From Treponema sp. (GTDB taxonomy: Bacteria; Spirochaetota; Spirochaetia; Treponematales; Breznakiellaceae), in contig JAISEB010000205.1 in the NCBI GenBank assembly GCA_031264395.1, positions 1 to 7,947 of the forward strand: DNA of 7,947 nucleotides, written 5' to 3'. Shown one piece after another: positions 7,375 through 7,947 of this stretch (position 1 is the first letter of the stretch; the number at the start of each line of letters is the position of its first letter). The notes beneath the pieces were generated by a model. The model searched no databases. It was not told the origin of the DNA and saw only the letters and a list, made by a program, of their open reading frames with translations. The position numbers and the translations under genes are program-made.

Positions 7375-7422
7375 GCCCTGTCGCCCTGCGCCCTTTATAT
7401 GGACAGGGGCCCTGTTTTTTTT
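7375..7422 (+). terminator. Attenuator-like terminator ahead of the lipoprotein gene
   Basis: ACAGG (7403-7407) and CCTGT (7411-7415) form a short GC hairpin followed by a run of T up to 7422, an intrinsic terminator on the plus strand ending 16 bases before the lipoprotein start. An upstream segment CCCTGTC (7376-7382) can instead pair with GACAGGG (7402-7408) in a 7-bp stem, which would block the terminator. GCCCTGT is repeated at 7375-7381 and 7409-7415, so the two pairings are mutually exclusive. This has the logic of an attenuator. It could also simply end a small upstream RNA. No known riboswitch class was recognised. Confidence 0.45.
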
Positions 7423-7438
7423 ATAGAATGTTTTCAGG

Positions 7439-7947
7439 GTGAAAATCATATATATCGCCGTTTTCTGCTGCGTAGCGCTGGCGGCCTGCGGGACCCGCGC
7501 CGGAGCGCCGCCTTCTTCCGGGGCCGCGCTTGAGGAAGCGTCCATTACGGCGGCGGCGGACGCGCCCGGCGTAACGGAGGAGACGGAGACGGCGGCCATG
7601 CCGATGGAAGATGCCGGGCCGCCTCCCGGACCGGAATTTCCCTTCCGTTTTACGCTCAAGCCCGCTCCCCCCGGTATGACCGTCTCCTTTGACGGACAGG
7701 CGTTAAGGGGAAAGGACGCGGGGAACGGAACGGCCGCCTACGCCGTTGAAAAAAAGCCGGAAGGCGCGGGGGCGGGCGTGCTGTCCTTTACCTCGGAAGG
7801 ATACCGGGAAATCAGCATGGAGGCGGCGGGCCTTGATGGCTTCCTTAAAAACGGGCAGCTTGAGATCAAGCTGGAAAAGGAAAACGGCGTCTTCGAAAAA
7901 ATCACCGAACTCCAGACGGGGGTCCAGCCCAAAAGCGCGTATTTTTC
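7439..7947 (+). CDS. Lipoprotein with PEGA-like domain, 3' end beyond the window
   Basis: An open frame of 169 codons begins at GTG 7439 and runs off the right edge. The N-terminus (MKIIYIAVFC...) is a short signal with lipobox VALAAC and the lipidated Cys17, so the product is a membrane-anchored lipoprotein. Residues 20-66 are Ala/Pro/Glu-rich and probably a flexible linker. Residues 74-146 (PAPPGMTVSFDG ... SEGYREI ... LEIKLEK) resemble a PEGA domain. The final LQTGVQPKSAYF looks like the first blade motif of a beta-propeller as found in treponemal lipoproteins. Both assignments are by eye. The frame was chosen because an in-frame TAG at 7424 excludes longer starts. No clear Shine-Dalgarno sequence is seen. 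The gene is transcribed away from the operon and shows no functional link to it. Confidence 0.75.
   Translation, partial: MKIIYIAVFCCVALAACGTRAGAPPSSGAALEEASITAAADAPGVTEETETAAMPMEDAGPPPGPEFPFRFTLKPAPPGMTVSFDGQALRGKDAGNGTAAYAVEKKPEGAGAGVLSFTSEGYREISMEAAGLDGFLKNGQLEIKLEKENGVFEKITELQTGVQPKSAYF

Larger units (their letters stand above)
7017..7438. other. Intergenic region between divergent genes
   Basis: This AT-rich stretch of 422 bases separates the operon from the plus-strand lipoprotein gene. From left to right it holds a short AT palindrome, the operon promoter candidate, three spaced ACGGAC repeats, a long imperfect palindrome and an attenuator-like terminator, each listed separately. Open frames at 7087-7284, 7207-7659 and 7339-7533 have low-complexity or implausible products, and the last two run into the lipoprotein gene in other frames. 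I see no protein gene here. A small RNA transcribed rightward and ending at the terminator near 7422 is possible. Confidence 0.6.

Noticed and set aside
7207..7659. Minus-strand frame across the lipoprotein start
   Set aside because: The product is Ala/Ser/Pro-rich and then Lys/Phe-rich with no domain. It is antisense to the signal peptide and linker of the convincing plus-strand lipoprotein.

Overview
The window carries one long minus-strand gene cluster that fills positions 187 to 7016, plus the first part of an unrelated lipoprotein gene on the plus strand at the right edge. In order of transcription the cluster encodes an amino-acid-type ABC importer (permease, substrate-binding lipoprotein, second permease, ATPase), followed by a three-gene nitrogenase-like system in the order D, K, H. 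Five of the six junctions are tight: gaps of 10, 1, 6 and 61 bases and a TAATG stop/start overlap. A single TTGACA-type promoter candidate lies upstream near 7087-7115, so co-transcription is likely.

The host is probably an anaerobe, because nitrogenase-like iron-sulfur enzymes are oxygen-sensitive. A spirochaete of the Treponema group is a reasonable guess. The lipoprotein signal peptides are treponemal in style, coding DNA is moderately GC-rich while spacers are AT-rich, and the partial lipoprotein looks like a PEGA plus beta-propeller protein. This assignment rests on impression, not on a marker gene.

The H protein keeps every key feature of dinitrogenase reductase: P-loop, both cluster cysteines and the CAGRG motif. 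D and K keep the P-cluster-type cysteines, and D keeps the cysteine that holds the active-site cofactor in NifD (Cys275, here Cys258). D has lost the residues needed for N2 reduction: Gln191 is Trp183, His195 is Phe187, and no histidine stands at the His442 position. No nifB, nifE, nifN or nifV is visible. The enzyme is therefore unlikely to be a nitrogenase. It fits the uncharacterised nitrogenase-like groups, or relatives of the methylthio-alkane reductases.

The importer resembles the cystine / S-substituted cysteine systems (TcyJKLMN type). The most economical model is a self-contained uptake-and-reduction pathway. A small amino-acid-like compound, possibly a thioether or other organosulfur molecule, is imported and then reductively cleaved by the D/K enzyme with electrons from H. 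This is inference and the substrate is unknown.

The non-coding DNA is also structured. Related palindromic repeats lie just outside both ends of the cluster (108-168 and 7242-7320). A compact palindromic element sits inside the start region of the binding-protein gene, between two near-copies of that start. Tandem GC-rich hairpins lie between the first permease and the binding protein. An attenuator-like pair of competing hairpins precedes the plus-strand lipoprotein.
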